Positions 1-5,454 of a stretch of DNA of 6,062 nucleotides are shown here, piece after piece; the stretch's first letter is position 1; the number at the start of each line of letters is the position of its first letter. The stretch spans positions 1-6,062 of the forward strand of contig JBBTRP010000008.1 in the NCBI GenBank assembly GCA_038065125.1, given 5' to 3'. The notes under the pieces are model-generated. The model did not search any database, was not told the DNA's origin, and saw only the letters and a list, made by a program, of their open reading frames with translations. A program made the position numbers and the translations under genes. The stretch comes from JBBTRP01 sp038065125. Lineage in GTDB: Bacteria; Patescibacteriota; Patescibacteriia; JACQRZ01.

Positions 1-320
1 ACTACGCCAGCTTCATCGGATTCTTGCTTCTCGCGGGAGCGACGGCCGTGCATTTTGGCTATTGGACCAGTTCCATGCATTCTCGGAGTTACCGCTTGAA
101 GATGTTTGACCTCGCCTTTGGGCGCACCATGCCCGGCTTGTCCCAACTGGTGGCGCTCCTGCACGTCGTCGGTAAGTCGCATGTCGCAGACAAGATCGTC
201 ACCTCCCTCATCAAATCGAGACGGGTGTACGAAGACCAACTGAAGCAGGCGATTCAGGAGACAGGTGAGGAGATCGACCTTGAGGACATTCTCAAGGAGG
301 TTCAAATGGCACGCGAATAG
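1..320 (+). CDS. C-terminal part of an unrecognised protein with one hydrophobic segment
   Basis: The open frame enters from the left edge (first full codon at base 3) and stops at TAG 318-320, so the N-terminus is missing. About 105 residues are visible. The first ~18 form a hydrophobic, Gly/Ala/Leu-rich stretch (YASFIGFLLLAGATAVHFGY) that could be a membrane helix or its end. The rest is soluble and helical: a Lys/Arg-containing middle, then an acidic, amphipathic tail (around EEIDLEDILKEV) with coiled-coil character. A TTG at 24 and an ATG at 75 could serve as starts, but the frame is open and protein-like upstream of both, so I treat the gene as truncated by the window edge. I do not recognise the family. 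A hairpin with a T-tract follows 21 bp after the stop, so this is probably the last gene of its transcript. Confidence 0.75.
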   Translation, partial: YASFIGFLLLAGATAVHFGYWTSSMHSRSYRLKMFDLAFGRTMPGLSQLVALLHVVGKSHVADKIVTSLIKSRRVYEDQLKQAIQETGEEIDLEDILKEVQMARE

Positions 321-341
321 CCGGTATTCTATGACGGTTTT

Positions 342-376
342 CTGGGATTTCCGTATCAAAAAATCCCAGCCTTTTT
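342..376 (+). terminator. Rho-independent terminator after the first gene
   Basis: A perfect 9-bp inverted repeat (CTGGGATTT at 342-350, AAATCCCAG at 361-369) encloses a 10-nt loop and is followed by CC and five T (372-376). It begins 21 bp after the stop of the upstream partial gene and ends about 57 bp before the transporter start, so it should separate the two transcripts. The stem has only four or five GC pairs, so efficiency may be moderate. Confidence 0.7.
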
Positions 377-418
377 ACAAACAGTTCATACCCCTCGTTT
401 CTCTCATTCTTATTCACC

Positions 419-427
419 TGATACCAT
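419..427 (+). promoter_or_regulatory. Possible extended -10 promoter, near-leaderless transporter mRNA
   Basis: TG (419-420), one base, then TACCAT (422-427) resembles an extended -10 element; TACCAT matches TATAAT at four of six positions. The usual 7-nt offset puts transcription start at 434, which is the A of the transporter start codon, giving a leaderless mRNA. No convincing -35 lies 16-18 bp upstream. TTTACA at 374-379 resembles a -35 but is too far away. The absence of any SD before 434 fits the idea. This is a weak, pattern-only call. Confidence 0.25.
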
Positions 428-433
428 TCCTCT

Positions 434-1282
434 ATGATCCCGGAATTGAGTTTCACTTCAATCGCGATTCTCTCGGCGCTACTGGGTGCGGTTGCGAATA
501 TTATCGCGCGGACGCTGCTCCGCGACCTGCGTTCGCAGGACATCCTTGGAATAAATTTTCTGACGATGGGCGCAACGCTGCTGCTCATCTCCCCATTGTT
601 TTACTCGTTTCAGCCGTCGATTTTGGTCATCGGTCTCGTCATACTGATCGGCGTCATCGATACGGTCGCGAATTACTTTTATTTCAAGACGTTTGAGAAA
701 ACGGAGGCGAGTATCGCAACGCCCCTCCTTTCGCTCGCGCCGGGGTTTACCTTTTTTTTCGCTTGGCTTGCGTTAGGGGAGGCGTCATCGTGGCATACAT
801 ATCTCATAGCCACAGCGATTATCGGATTGACTGTCTATGTATCAACGAATTTTTCTCAATTAAAGTCGTTTCAAGCGCAGACGCTTATCCCTGCGCTTGT
901 CGCATCGGTTCTCTTCGGCATTTCGGCGATTCCGGCAAAGTATCTTCTTGATACGCTTCATGCCGTCAATGCGCCGACGCTGTACATGTTCCGCGCCGGG
1001 TTCATCTCCCTCTTTACGCTGCTTTTGTTCGGTTTCCCACTCTTGCGCATTACGACACAGCAATATCGGGTGATCTTTTTCCGCGGGCTGATTGTTATCT
1101 CCCAGTGGGTGCTCCTCTATTTCGCGCTGTCTCGCGGAAGCGCGGGCGTCACGCTCACGCTCGGTAATATCACACCCATTTTTGTATTTTTCTTAAGTGT
1201 TCTATTTTTGAAAGAAAGGCCCACACCAAAAAAAGTTATCGCGGCGCTGTGTATTTTTGCCCTCTCGCTTGTCATCACGTAA
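434..1282 (+). CDS. EamA/DMT-superfamily transporter, 10 TM
   Basis: This is an integral inner-membrane protein of 282 residues, the usual length for drug/metabolite transporter (EamA) carriers, which move small metabolites or amino acids across the cytoplasmic membrane. Hydrophobic segments alternate with short loops. The protein splits into two similar halves of about five helices (about 5-137 and 149-282). Each half has the family's typical end-of-helix motif: LALGE (Glu116) followed by a helix in the first, and FLKERPTPKK (Glu261) followed by the last helix in the second. TPLLSLAPGF (about 96-105) and LGNITPIFVF in the second half are the corresponding Pro-containing helices. The substrate cannot be read from sequence. 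The start ATG at 434 has no SD (preceding bases CCTCT). The gene lies between a terminator and the next promoter, so it is probably transcribed alone. It ends in TAA only 5 bp before the next -35 box. Confidence 0.88.
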   Translation: MIPELSFTSIAILSALLGAVANIIARTLLRDLRSQDILGINFLTMGATLLLISPLFYSFQPSILVIGLVILIGVIDTVANYFYFKTFEKTEASIATPLLSLAPGFTFFFAWLALGEASSWHTYLIATAIIGLTVYVSTNFSQLKSFQAQTLIPALVASVLFGISAIPAKYLLDTLHAVNAPTLYMFRAGFISLFTLLLFGFPLLRITTQQYRVIFFRGLIVISQWVLLYFALSRGSAGVTLTLGNITPIFVFFLSVLFLKERPTPKKVIAALCIFALSLVIT

Positions 1283-1287
1283 GCGGC

Positions 1288-1316
1288 TTGTCAGCGTGCG
1301 GAAAGTGTCGTACGAT
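1288..1316 (+). promoter_or_regulatory. Sigma70-type promoter of the asparaginase block
   Basis: TTGTCA (1288-1293; five of six matches to TTGACA) and TACGAT (1311-1316; four of six to TATAAT) are separated by exactly 17 bp in the only sizeable gap before the asparaginase-like gene. Transcription would start near 1323, giving a leader of about 20 nt to the ATG at 1344. It would drive all three closely spaced genes up to 4585. The call rests on pattern and placement only. Confidence 0.45.
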
Positions 1317-1343
1317 GAGCGAAAAGTAAGATACACCTAGTCT

Positions 1344-2441
1344 ATGGCCACCTACGCACAAAAACGCCTTCTTATTATATTCACCGGCGGGACGATTGCC
1401 GGGAATGTCGCAGAGAGCACGGTTGTCCAGTCGGTCAAGTCCGATCCGGACAGTTTTTTGGGAATTGTCGAAGCTTCCGTGGCGACGGTCAAAAAGAATT
1501 GGAACATCGAGATTAAACCGGAGATCGTCGAACTTTTTAATGTCGATAGCTCCAACATCGTTCCCAAAAACTGGTCTGCGCTCGCCGCAAAAATCCAGGA
1601 GACGTACGACCAGTATGACGCGTACGTCATTCTCCACGGCACCAACACCATGGGGTACACCTGCGCGGCGCTTTCGTTCGCGTTGGAGAACATCAACAAG
1701 CCGGTGATCGTGACCGGCGCGCAAGTTCCGTTGGGGTATTTGGGAAGCGACGCAACAACCAATTTGATCAACGCGCTGCGCCTGGCGGTGTGGGGGTATC
1801 ATCCGGTCAAAGGAGTGATGGCGGTATTTGGAAGTAAAATTATCTCCGGCGTACGGGTAAAGAAAGGAACGGACTTTGACTACGACCCGTTCAGCTCGTT
1901 TATCACCGGCGCGCTTGGGCAGATCGGGCGATTCATGCGCATCAATGCGGCGGCGCTGGACAAGCACAACTCGTACCTTTCAAAAGTGAAGCCGCTTGCC
2001 ATCCAGTCACGCACTTTGAGCGTGAAGAAAGATTTTGACACCTCGCATATCGCGTCGCTCAGCGAGTTTCCCGGAATGTCACCCGACTTGTTCCGCGTGC
2101 TTGTTGAGCATGCCGGCGCACGCGCGTTCATCTTCCGCTCATTCGGTGCGGGGGATGCGAGCGCGCATCTTTTTCCCGGGTTTGAATACCTCAAAGAAAA
2201 AGAGATACCGATTATGGTCACCAGCCAGGCACCGAGTGGGGTTGCGAGTTTTCAGGTGAACGAGACTGGGCAGTACCTCAAAGAACATGATCTTGCCATT
2301 CCCGCCTACGACATGAGCATCGAGTCCATGACCACCAAGCTCGGGTGGCTGCTGGCACAAGGGTTTGGGTATGAGCAGATAAAAAGTAAGATGCTTGAGG
2401 ACCTGCACGGCGAGATCAATATCGAAAACGAGTTGCTTTAA
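1344..2441 (+). CDS. Type I L-asparaginase/glutaminase family protein with an altered active site
   Basis: The family hydrolyses L-asparagine (sometimes glutamine) to the acid plus ammonia; type I members act in the cytoplasm. No signal peptide is visible. The 365 residues are somewhat longer than E. coli AnsA (338). The first signature, FTGGTIAG (13-20), carries the nucleophile Thr17. DSSNI followed by PKNW resembles the substrate-binding DSS loop. The second signature is HGTNTM (98-103), with Thr100 kept but the usual Asp replaced by Asn101. Lys174, ten residues before the end of KGTDFDYDPF, aligns with the catalytic Lys of RTTKAHADGFDAF in AnsA. The C-terminal half (QAPSGVASF, then EQIKSKMLEDLHGEI) matches the family's C-terminal domain. 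I see no Tyr between Tyr4 and about residue 87, so the flexible-loop catalytic Tyr seems absent. The start ATG at 1344 lies just after the promoter and lacks an SD. It may be a divergent hydrolase or non-canonical; GatD is less likely because the N-terminal GatD domain is missing. Confidence 0.88.
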   Translation: MATYAQKRLLIIFTGGTIAGNVAESTVVQSVKSDPDSFLGIVEASVATVKKNWNIEIKPEIVELFNVDSSNIVPKNWSALAAKIQETYDQYDAYVILHGTNTMGYTCAALSFALENINKPVIVTGAQVPLGYLGSDATTNLINALRLAVWGYHPVKGVMAVFGSKIISGVRVKKGTDFDYDPFSSFITGALGQIGRFMRINAAALDKHNSYLSKVKPLAIQSRTLSVKKDFDTSHIASLSEFPGMSPDLFRVLVEHAGARAFIFRSFGAGDASAHLFPGFEYLKEKEIPIMVTSQAPSGVASFQVNETGQYLKEHDLAIPAYDMSIESMTTKLGWLLAQGFGYEQIKSKMLEDLHGEINIENELL

Positions 2442-2452
2442 AAGTTTTTCGT

Positions 2453-3133
2453 ATGCCAGAAAAAGAATTTATCTCTACAGCGGGTCAGGATGTTTTGAGT
2501 GTGGGGGAGGGTTCTGCCGAGGGTGCCACAGAACCGACGTGTATTGTTTCTGCACTAGAGGCCGAGCGAAATGAGAAAGGCTTCATGGCGGGAACGATGC
2601 ATGTCAAAGCTCCCCAAAAAGATTTTGATGTGCTCTGGAGCGTTACGATCAGTCGGTCGGACGTGATTACCGTCAACCTCACGGCGGCACTTGAAGATGA
2701 CGAGATTCTTCTCGAGAAGCACAACGCGACACTCATGCGTTCGTTGACGAAAAAGCTTATTGAGATAGGAAGCGGTGAGCATGAGCCTCGCGCGGTTGTA
2801 TCTGACGTTGTGGTCGAGCGACTCACGGACCCCTATTACGCCGGAACACTGCATGTGAAAATGGAGGGACTCGAGACGGACGTGTGTTGGACGGTTGAGT
2901 TTGGCCATGGCGACCTGGTCGCTGAATTTAAGCCCGCGAGCGGCGGTGATTTTGAGCAAGAGGTTTTGAACCGAAATTATCTCGCGCTCGTTGACCAGTT
3001 AGCCAAGGGCATTAATCAAGCACGGGATGACCGGCTTGATCAAGGACTTGCGCGCGACATGTTGGACCGCATGCACGAGGAAGAAAAGGGTGCAGAGGCG
3101 GCGCTCCGCGCAAAGAATGCCGGAAGTGGATAA
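2453..3133 (+). CDS. Unrecognised protein with two tandem copies of one domain
   Basis: This is a 226-residue, acidic, apparently soluble protein with no signal peptide or membrane helix. I do not recognise a family. Its clearest feature is an internal duplication: residues 33-105 and 117-189 align without gaps at an offset of 84. Shared positions include ER (38-39/122-123), AGT.HVK (46-52/130-136), DV.W.V (59-64/143-148), Asp70/Asp154 and Asn91/Asn175, about 18 identities in all and ten within one 19-residue core. Each copy reads as a beta-rich half followed by an amphipathic helix (for example NATLMRSLTKKL and NYLALVDQLAKGI). A disordered acidic N-terminus (1-30) and a charged helical tail (190-226) flank the repeats. 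The gene starts 11 bp after the asparaginase stop and ends 9 bp before the next start, so all three are probably cotranscribed. There is no SD; the bases before ATG are TTTTTCGT. Confidence 0.8.
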   Translation: MPEKEFISTAGQDVLSVGEGSAEGATEPTCIVSALEAERNEKGFMAGTMHVKAPQKDFDVLWSVTISRSDVITVNLTAALEDDEILLEKHNATLMRSLTKKLIEIGSGEHEPRAVVSDVVVERLTDPYYAGTLHVKMEGLETDVCWTVEFGHGDLVAEFKPASGGDFEQEVLNRNYLALVDQLAKGINQARDDRLDQGLARDMLDRMHEEEKGAEAALRAKNAGSG

Positions 3134-3142
3134 GTACTTCGT

Positions 3143-4585
3143 ATGTGGAAAAAGTACGTGACACGGCGGCTCGCCGTTCAGGTGGCGCAGATGTGGAATG
3201 CCGCATGGGGTGAGGCGATGGAAGAGGTGTACCATACCTCGCTTCGCAACACACTTGTATATCGAGATGCGCACAAGACCGAGTATTATGTGGATGAGGC
3301 GCAACTTGAGGAATATACGCGAGATTTGAGGGCGCTTCTGAAGCGACCCTCCTTTTTGAAACGGTTTCACCGCGACGCGAGAAAAACGCTCGAATCGATC
3401 CTGAAAGACGTTACGATCGCACTTGCAGGAAAACTTTCCGCACTCACGAACCGCGACCTCCTTGAGCTGTATACTATGCGGATCCTTCCTCAGACCACAC
3501 GGTTTTATATCCGTATGTGGACGGTGTTCAACATTGCCGATTTAGTCTTGGCTGATGAGGTTTTTGATCGACTGAAGAAAATCGTCCCGGATGCGTCTGT
3601 ACAGGCAGAATATCTTTTATCGCTCTCATCGCCCCTCCAACCGAACGATGCGATGTCTGAACGCATAGATCTGTTGAGACTCGCGGAAGCGCGAAAGAGT
3701 CTCTCAAAAAAAGTTTTTCTCACGCGGCTCAAAAAGCACGCAGCAGCATATGCACACATTCCACTATTCGACTTTGATCACGAGCCATATACGATTGAGC
3801 ATTTTCAACAAGAACTCCGTGCGGTGCGAAACCCGAAAAAAGAACTCGCCGCACTTCACCGGCAGTTTTCTGAAAGAAAAAAAGAATATCGCGCAACCGT
3901 GCTAGCGATTCGGAGAGATAAGCGTCTTGGGCGCCTTGTTGCTTTTCTAAGAGAAAACGTTTTTCTCCGCGATTATCGGGATATGCTTCGGCAGAAGCTG
4001 AATCTCGAATTGAGGAAACTGTATACGGAAATAGGAAATAGAATAGGATTGACCGTCAGACAGGTCGCTCTCCTCACGAATGATGAGATTGTCAGCCAGT
4101 TGCGGTCAGGCACGCAGTTTTCAAAAATAGAAATCAAGAAACGAGAGCGGGCGTATCTATTAATCCAAAAAGGGAGGAAGATCGTGCTGTATTCGGGAAG
4201 CACAGCGCTGCGCGTTGCCCGGAAAGAACTGGCGATTGAAAAATCCATTCGCACCAAGGAGTTGAAAGGGGTGATCGGATCGCGAGGCGTTGCGCGTGGA
4301 ATCGCAAAGATAATCTTCACAAACATGGATCTCCATAAGGTGCGCGAGGGGGATGTGCTTATCGCGACCATGACACGGCAGGATTTCGTGCCCGCGATCA
4401 GAAGGGCCGCCGCGCTGGTCACCGATGAGGGGAGCGTTATTTGTCATGCGGCAATTATCGCGCGCGAGTTTGGCATACCGTGTGTACTTGCGACCAAAAC
4501 GGCGACGCGGGTCATCAAAGACGGCGATCGCGTTGAAGTGAATGCCGAGAAGGGCGTTGTGCGCGTGTTGCACGGCGAAAAATAA
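3143..4585 (+). CDS. Orphan PEP-utiliser mobile-domain (phosphohistidine swivel) protein
   Basis: The C-terminal ~105 residues (about 376-480) match the swivelling phosphohistidine domain of PEP synthase, pyruvate phosphate dikinase and rifampin phosphotransferase. The domain opens with GVIGSRGVARG (376-386), continues with LIATMTRQDFVPAIRRAAALV and then the signature DEGSVICHAAIIAREFGIPCV, where His435 is the expected phosphorylated residue. In known enzymes this domain carries phosphate between a nucleotide-binding and a substrate- or PEP-binding domain. Residues about 285-360 (LRKLYTEIGNRIGLTVRQVALLTNDEI and on) resemble the linker region before the swivel domain in such proteins. The N-terminal ~280 residues are charged and helical. 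I see no ATP-grasp glycine loop and no PEP-binding barrel, and 480 residues is far shorter than PEP synthase (about 800). It may therefore work with a separate partner or be regulatory. It is the last gene of the three-gene block (9-bp spacer, no SD). Its stop codon overlaps the T-tract of the convergent gene's terminator. Confidence 0.82.
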   Translation: MWKKYVTRRLAVQVAQMWNAAWGEAMEEVYHTSLRNTLVYRDAHKTEYYVDEAQLEEYTRDLRALLKRPSFLKRFHRDARKTLESILKDVTIALAGKLSALTNRDLLELYTMRILPQTTRFYIRMWTVFNIADLVLADEVFDRLKKIVPDASVQAEYLLSLSSPLQPNDAMSERIDLLRLAEARKSLSKKVFLTRLKKHAAAYAHIPLFDFDHEPYTIEHFQQELRAVRNPKKELAALHRQFSERKKEYRATVLAIRRDKRLGRLVAFLRENVFLRDYRDMLRQKLNLELRKLYTEIGNRIGLTVRQVALLTNDEIVSQLRSGTQFSKIEIKKRERAYLLIQKGRKIVLYSGSTALRVARKELAIEKSIRTKELKGVIGSRGVARGIAKIIFTNMDLHKVREGDVLIATMTRQDFVPAIRRAAALVTDEGSVICHAAIIAREFGIPCVLATKTATRVIKDGDRVEVNAEKGVVRVLHGEK

Positions 4586-4624
4586 AATCCCGCGTGATGC
4601 AGGGCGTGCGAGTCACAGCGGGAT
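4578..4624 (-). terminator. Rho-independent terminator of the small minus-strand gene
   Basis: Read on the minus strand, ATCCCGC (4624-4618) pairs with GCGGGAT (4593-4587). The stem extends inward by GTGA/TCAC with one bulged base, around a loop that can form a further three pairs. The stem is followed directly by TTTATTTTT (4586-4578). It starts 10 bp beyond the TGA of the minus-strand gene. On the plus strand no T-run follows the hairpin, so plus-strand termination here would need another mechanism. The T-tract overlaps the stop codon (4583-4585) and the last codons of the convergent plus-strand gene. Confidence 0.75.
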
Positions 4625-4634
4625 GAGCGGCCGG

Positions 4635-4886
4635 TCAGGTGGGTAGGCCGGCGGTACGGCAGGCGTCCTTGAACAGGTCGATGTGAGTGGGGTTCGTTTG
4701 GACGGTCTGCACGAAGAGCATTGTGAACATCGGGTTTTGGAAGATGCCGCTGACAGCAGAGCCGGTGAACAACCCGCTTTCGGCGTGCGCAAACTCCCGT
4801 GCCCGGGCGACGACCTCTTGGCCGGTGCCAATGAAGAGGTCGGGATAATCCTGGGTAAACTTTTCGATATTTGCGACCGCGTACAT
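4635..4886 (-). CDS. Small unrecognised protein (83 aa) with strong expression signals
   Basis: The frame reads MYAVANIEKFTQDYPDLF at the N-terminus and ends ...LFKDACRTAGLPT with TGA at 4637-4635. I chose the ATG at 4886-4884 because AAGGAGG lies six bases upstream (minus-strand AAGGAGGAACCGCATG). The in-frame ATG at 4928 would add 14 Arg-rich residues and has no such signal. The gene has its own promoter and terminator, so it looks monocistronic and well expressed. The protein is small, mildly acidic and Phe/Thr/Gln-rich. A helix-like stretch (about 22-36, GQEVVARAREFAHAE) is followed by a more hydrophobic section (about 37-62, containing GSAVSGIFQNPMFTMLFVQ) with Gly and Pro breaks, which is not a clear membrane helix. 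There is one Cys near the C-terminus. I do not recognise a family. It overlaps no better candidate; longer antisense frames here are Arg/Pro-rich shadows. Confidence 0.75.
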   Translation of the reverse strand: MYAVANIEKFTQDYPDLFIGTGQEVVARAREFAHAESGLFTGSAVSGIFQNPMFTMLFVQTVQTNPTHIDLFKDACRTAGLPT

Positions 4887-4889
4887 GCG

Positions 4890-4896
4890 GTTCCTC
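4890..4896 (-). promoter_or_regulatory. Canonical Shine-Dalgarno that sets the small gene's start
   Basis: On the minus strand the bases just before the chosen start read AAGGAGG, AACCGC-type spacer, then ATG at 4886. This is a near-perfect anti-16S match at ideal spacing. None of the six plus-strand starts has anything comparable. It decides the ATG at 4886 over the upstream in-frame ATG at 4928. Confidence 0.8.
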
Positions 4897-4927
4897 CTTG
4901 TCGTAAGTCGTCTCCGATCCGATCGCA

Positions 4928-4956
4928 AGAATACTAGAGTCTCGGCGATTCGTCAA
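4928..4956 (-). promoter_or_regulatory. Sigma70-type promoter of the small minus-strand gene
   Basis: On the minus strand, TTGACG (4956-4951; five of six to consensus) and TATTCT (4933-4928; four of six) are 17 bp apart. Transcription would start near 4921, leaving a leader of about 34 nt that carries the SD. TAGTAT lies just upstream of TATTCT but would give a spacer of only 14 bp, so I prefer TATTCT. Confidence 0.55.
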
Positions 4957-4960
4957 CCAT

Positions 4961-4989
4961 TTGCGTACGCATCGGCAAAAGGATAGAAT
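4961..4989 (+). promoter_or_regulatory. Sigma70-type promoter for the 143-aa gene and aldo/keto reductase
   Basis: TTGCGT (4961-4966; three of six, but the TTG core is kept) and TAGAAT (4984-4989; five of six) are 17 bp apart. Transcription would start near 4996, about 17 nt before the ATG at 5013. The -35 box lies four bases from the -35 box of the minus-strand promoter and sits in a 10-bp palindrome, TGCGTACGCA (4962-4971). Confidence 0.5.
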
Positions 4990-5012
4990 CTTGGTACCTA
5001 TTTCAAAAAATT

Positions 5013-5444
5013 ATGTCCACCGAACACATCCAACCGCGAGGGAGCAGTCCGGAAGATGAGGCACAGGCGCTTGATTTGTTTCGATCCGTGATTGCCAAAG
5101 AGATCGAGATTCAGGTGGACGAGCGCGCAGATTTGAAGTATGTGAGAGTGCCTTTTCTGGGCACGGACGAGATGCGCGCGTATGTACGGCTGCAAGAACT
5201 TCTCAAGAAGGACAAGCAAGAACCGTTAACTATGGAGGAGATTCAACAGTATTCACACGCCGCAAAAACCTTGTTGGCAGTCCCGGCAGAATACTCTCGG
5301 ATGAGGGCGAATGAGCTTGACGCGAGAGTTGCCGAGGATCCGCTCATTACACGCGATGCTTTCCGTCACTATCTTATCAACGAGCTCAACGCGCCATACA
5401 TGCGCGCGCAAGACCGAGAAGAAGACCGAGAAGACAACCCTTGA
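5013..5444 (+). CDS. Unrecognised 143-aa soluble, charged protein
   Basis: I do not recognise a family. The protein is rich in Glu, Asp and Arg and predicted mainly helical, with no membrane segment, signal peptide or Cys. It appears to consist of a short polar N-terminus (1-15), a helix with FRSVIAKEIEIQVDERADLK (about 24-43), a short stretch with VRVPFLGTDEMRAYVRL, helical segments around LTMEEIQQYSHAAKTLLAVP and DAFRHYLINELNAPYMRA, and a disordered acidic/basic tail. The tail contains two copies of EDRE-type sequence encoded by a 12-bp tandem repeat. The start ATG at 5013 follows the promoter by about 17 nt and has no SD (preceding bases AAAAAATT). It is probably the first gene of a two-gene unit with the aldo/keto reductase, which starts 10 bp after its TGA stop. 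No function can be inferred from that neighbour alone. Confidence 0.75.
   Translation: MSTEHIQPRGSSPEDEAQALDLFRSVIAKEIEIQVDERADLKYVRVPFLGTDEMRAYVRLQELLKKDKQEPLTMEEIQQYSHAAKTLLAVPAEYSRMRANELDARVAEDPLITRDAFRHYLINELNAPYMRAQDREEDREDNP
5410..5433 (+). repeat. Perfect 12-bp tandem repeat (two copies)
   Basis: AAGACCGAGAAG occurs twice head to tail (5410-5421 and 5422-5433) near the 3' end of the 143-aa gene. Because the unit is 12 bp it stays in frame and duplicates four residues of the charged tail. It is probably a replication-slippage duplication, and copy number may vary between strains. Confidence 0.85.
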
Positions 5445-5454
5445 ACACACCCCC

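Noticed and set aside
265..696. 143-codon plus-strand frame across the terminator and into the transporter
   Set aside because: It spans the terminator hairpin and overlaps the transporter out of frame; residue pattern has no domain-like character.
1275..1967. 230-codon minus-strand open frame opposite the asparaginase-like gene
   Set aside because: It is Arg/His/Asp-rich with no family motifs and is antisense to a gene with clear catalytic signatures; its length reflects codon structure of the real gene.
2427..2449. AAAAC...GTTTTT before the second gene of the block as a terminator
   Set aside because: The possible stem is five AT-rich pairs only and sits between genes spaced 11 bp apart, so a functional terminator is unlikely.
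3143..4585. Naming the swivel-domain protein PEP synthase (ppsA)
   Set aside because: It lacks the visible nucleotide-binding and PEP-binding domains and is too short for the full enzyme.
4683..4937. 84-codon plus-strand frame opposite the small minus-strand gene
   Set aside because: It lacks a promoter, SD and terminator on its strand, while the minus frame has all three.
4444..4956. 170-codon minus-strand open frame overlapping the small gene and the end of the swivel-domain gene
   Set aside because: Its composition is Arg/Pro/His-rich, it runs through the minus-strand terminator hairpin, and the SD at 4890-4896 is positioned for the 83-codon frame instead.
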